A stretch of DNA of 64,000 nt from Campylobacter fetus subsp. testudinum 03-427 (GTDB taxonomy: Bacteria > Campylobacterota > Campylobacteria > Campylobacterales > Campylobacteraceae). Shown here piece by piece: positions 62,199 to 64,000 of this stretch. The stretch is from positions 806,001-870,000 of the forward strand of contig CP006833.1 in the NCBI GenBank assembly GCA_000495505.1. The letters are read 5' to 3'. A model generated the notes under the pieces. That model did no database searches. It was not told the origin of the DNA and worked only from the letters and a program-made list of their open reading frames with translations. Made by a program: the position numbers and the translations under genes. Position 1 is the first letter of the stretch. Each line of letters opens with the position of its first letter.

Positions 62199-62919
62199 AC
62201 TTGAAGTAAAAAATTTAGAAAAAACTATAAAAAAAACTAGAATTATAAATGGCATATCGCTTGAAGTTAGCAGTGGCGAAGTAGTTGGTTTGCTTGGTCC
62301 AAACGGAGCTGGTAAAACAACAACGTTTTATATGATCTGCGGACTTATAGCTCCTAGCAAGGGTCATATTTTCCTGGATGGCAAAGATATATCATCTACT
62401 CCTTTGCATAAAAGAGCAAGGCTTGGTATAGGCTATTTACCTCAAGAAAGTAGTGTTTTTAAAGATTTAAGTGTTGAAGAAAACTTAAGTTTAGCAGCTG
62501 AAATTTTTTATACTGATAAAAGAGTTATAGATGCAAAAGTAAATGAAATGCTTAATTTGCTAAATATAGAGCCTATTAGACAGAGAAAAGGTCTTAGCTT
62601 AAGTGGCGGTGAAAGAAGAAGATGTGAGATAGCAAGAAGCTTGATGATAATGCCTAAATTTTTACTTCTTGATGAACCGTTTGCCGGCGTAGATCCAATC
62701 GCTGTAGCCGATATACAAAGCATTATAAATGATTTAAAAAAGTTAAATATAGGAGTTTTGATAACAGATCACAACGTAAGAGAGACTTTAGCTATCTGTG
62801 ATAGAGCGTACGTCATTAAAAATGGTAGTTTATTAGCTAGTGGAAGCTCAAATGAAGTGGCAAATAATAAACTTGTACGAACGCACTATCTTGGAGAGGA
62901 ATTTAGGCTACTAGACTGA
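62191..62919 (+). CDS. lptB: LPS export ABC transporter ATPase LptB
   Basis: 242 residues from TTG 62191, with GAGGTGAA upstream, inside the end of tsaE. ABC motifs: Walker A GPNGAGKTT at about 36-44, signature LSLSGGERRRCEIARS, Walker B FLLLDEPFAG, and the H loop ITDHNV. LptB powers LptFGC extraction of lipopolysaccharide from the inner membrane. Location directly before rpoN is a known LptB-RpoN neighbourhood in proteobacteria. Overlaps rpoN by 1 base. Confidence 0.94.
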   Translation: MHKLEVKNLEKTIKKTRIINGISLEVSSGEVVGLLGPNGAGKTTTFYMICGLIAPSKGHIFLDGKDISSTPLHKRARLGIGYLPQESSVFKDLSVEENLSLAAEIFYTDKRVIDAKVNEMLNLLNIEPIRQRKGLSLSGGERRRCEIARSLMIMPKFLLLDEPFAGVDPIAVADIQSIINDLKKLNIGVLITDHNVRETLAICDRAYVIKNGSLLASGSSNEVANNKLVRTHYLGEEFRLLD

Positions 62920-64000
62920 TGAAACTAGCTCAAAAAGTTACTCAAAAAGCTAAGCTAAATCAGACTCTTAGAAACTGGCTTCCGATACTGCAAGTAAGCA
63001 GTGATGAGTTAAAAGATACTTTAGAGCCTTTTATAAAAGACAATCCGTTTGCTACTTTAGAAATAACTCCTAAAAAACATACGAAAAATTTTTACGGCGA
63101 TCTTTATAAAAATTCCATAAGTGATACTATAGAATCATCTAGCATTTATAAAGAAAGTTTATATGAAAAGCTATATTCTCAGATAAATGCTCCTCTTTTT
63201 CCTACTCAAAAATCAATAGAAATTGCAAATTTGATAGTAGAATGTATAAACAATGAAGGGTATTTTGAATGGGACGATCACAAATTTATTAAATTTGAAA
63301 AAAGTGAAGTTGAGCGGATAAGACAAAGATTTGCATATCTTGAGCCAACTGGAGTAGGGGCTTTGGATTATAAAGAGAGCTTTATATTTCAGCTTGATGA
63401 TATAGACTGTGATGAGAAAATTTATACTCTTGTGCAAACTATCATCAATGATTTTGAAAACTTGAGTAGATATACGAAGCAAAAAAATTATGAAGACGCT
63501 ATAAAAATCATTAAAAAATTTAAAAATCCACCTGCCATAGAGTATTTAGAAGACGATAGTCAGATCATTCCTGATATTTTTGTATTTAATAATGATAATG
63601 GTATAGAGATAAAAGTAAATGATGAGTTCTATCCAGATATTATTATCGACACAGAAGGAATCGATGAAAAAAACGAGTTTGTTTCTTCAAGAGTAAAGGA
63701 GGCAAAAGATCTCATAGATGCTTTAGAAATGCGTAAATCCACGCTTTATAAGATAGGGCTTATGATAATAGAATATCAGTATGACTACTTTTTTGGCGGA
63801 GATATAAAGCCTATGAAGCTAAAAGATATAGCCGGAGATTTAGGAAGAAATCCATCTACTATCAGTAGAGCCATACAAAATAAATTTTTAAGCTGTGCTC
63901 GTGGTATAGTTCCTCTTAAGAATTTCTTTGCTGCAGCAGCTAGCGAAGATATATCAAACGCGGCTATAAAAGATTTTGTGAAAAATCTCGTAAAAACCGA
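62919..64000 (+). CDS. rpoN: RNA polymerase sigma-54 factor (partial, cut by window edge)
   Basis: 360 residues are visible and the frame is open to the end. N-terminal activator-interaction region rich in Gln and Leu (QKVTQKAKLNQTLRNWLPILQ), the core-binding region with LEPTGVGALDYKESFIFQL, and a helix-turn-helix GDLGRNPSTISRAIQNKF near residue 310. The RpoN box at the C terminus lies beyond the window. It starts at ATG 62919 overlapping the lptB stop (TGATG). Drives flagellar middle genes such as flgH, whose promoter here has the matching GG/GC elements. Confidence 0.93.
   Translation, partial: MKLAQKVTQKAKLNQTLRNWLPILQVSSDELKDTLEPFIKDNPFATLEITPKKHTKNFYGDLYKNSISDTIESSSIYKESLYEKLYSQINAPLFPTQKSIEIANLIVECINNEGYFEWDDHKFIKFEKSEVERIRQRFAYLEPTGVGALDYKESFIFQLDDIDCDEKIYTLVQTIINDFENLSRYTKQKNYEDAIKIIKKFKNPPAIEYLEDDSQIIPDIFVFNNDNGIEIKVNDEFYPDIIIDTEGIDEKNEFVSSRVKEAKDLIDALEMRKSTLYKIGLMIIEYQYDYFFGGDIKPMKLKDIAGDLGRNPSTISRAIQNKFLSCARGIVPLKNFFAAAASEDISNAAIKDFVKNLVKT

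Noticed and set aside
1-64000. tRNA or rRNA genes, CRISPR repeats, IS elements or prophage.
   Set aside because: None was seen on reading both strands; intergenic gaps are short and AT-rich without cloverleaf or repeat structure, and no transposase or phage gene is present.

Overview
The window is an AT-rich, densely packed bacterial chromosome segment typical of Campylobacterota. Gene content points to Campylobacter, most likely a C. fetus-like species: XerH, futalosine-pathway MqnC, CheB without a receiver domain, the murG/ftsW, pta-ackA/flgH, ilvI-ilvH-lpxD and S4-tsaE-lptB-rpoN blocks, and an octaheme Hao system. The species call is inference from gene content and style. I saw no rRNA, tRNA, CRISPR array, insertion sequence or prophage.

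Layout. 1-3364: right end of a type III restriction-modification locus (res 3' end, then mod) and an unknown protein. 3365-4277: a decayed junction with a gene remnant that kept its terminator, and a 37-residue lipoprotein. 4278-9006: mobB (no canonical start codon), fbp, a Cys-rich protein, metG and a protein resembling a detached MurF N-terminal domain. 9021-15910: anaerobic respiration, with a Crp/Fnr regulator, haoC-haoA (tetraheme quinol dehydrogenase plus octaheme Hao-type reductase), then on the minus strand a frameshifted TorA-type molybdoenzyme with its monoheme cytochrome, and mqnC for menaquinone. 16083-19000: an NlpE-like lipoprotein, an MFS carrier, cheB and cheR. 19205-25206: FapA-like protein, ruvA, ddl, a lone Phd-like antitoxin preceded by a perfect palindrome, an alpha/beta hydrolase, and a membrane-anchored MurF. 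25277-28651: pta-ackA and flgH with a sigma-54 promoter. 28837-37469: DUF305 protein, ilvI-ilvH, lpxD, DedA, nadC, purU, trmL, a secreted nuclease-like protein and a 57-residue membrane protein. 37593-40693: glyS and an orphan adenine methyltransferase. 40898-44681: a lyase, an anion transporter and a WYL regulator that look like one catabolic unit. 44763-46835: AGCS symporter operon.

46904-50820 is the most interesting part: a six-gene minus-strand operon made of an arginine-motif HMA2-type protein, a ferritin-like membrane protein, three small glycine-zipper membrane proteins and a P1B-type ATPase whose membrane metal motif is SCA rather than CPC. This matches the general plan of ferrosome (fez) iron-storage organelle clusters.

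51005-64000: acidic small protein, M23 peptidase, a Met/Gly-rich periplasmic protein with a two-component system, argG, xerH, ftsW-murG, HU with a cysteine-containing tail, exbB-exbD-tonB, S4 protein, tsaE, lptB and the 5' part of rpoN, which runs off the window.

Threads connecting the genes: quinol-driven respiration (mqnC, haoCA, torA and its cytochrome, mobB) with apparent decay of the molybdoenzyme side; cell-wall synthesis (ddl, murF, murG, ftsW, M23); and iron handling (ferrosome-like cluster, exbBD-tonB).
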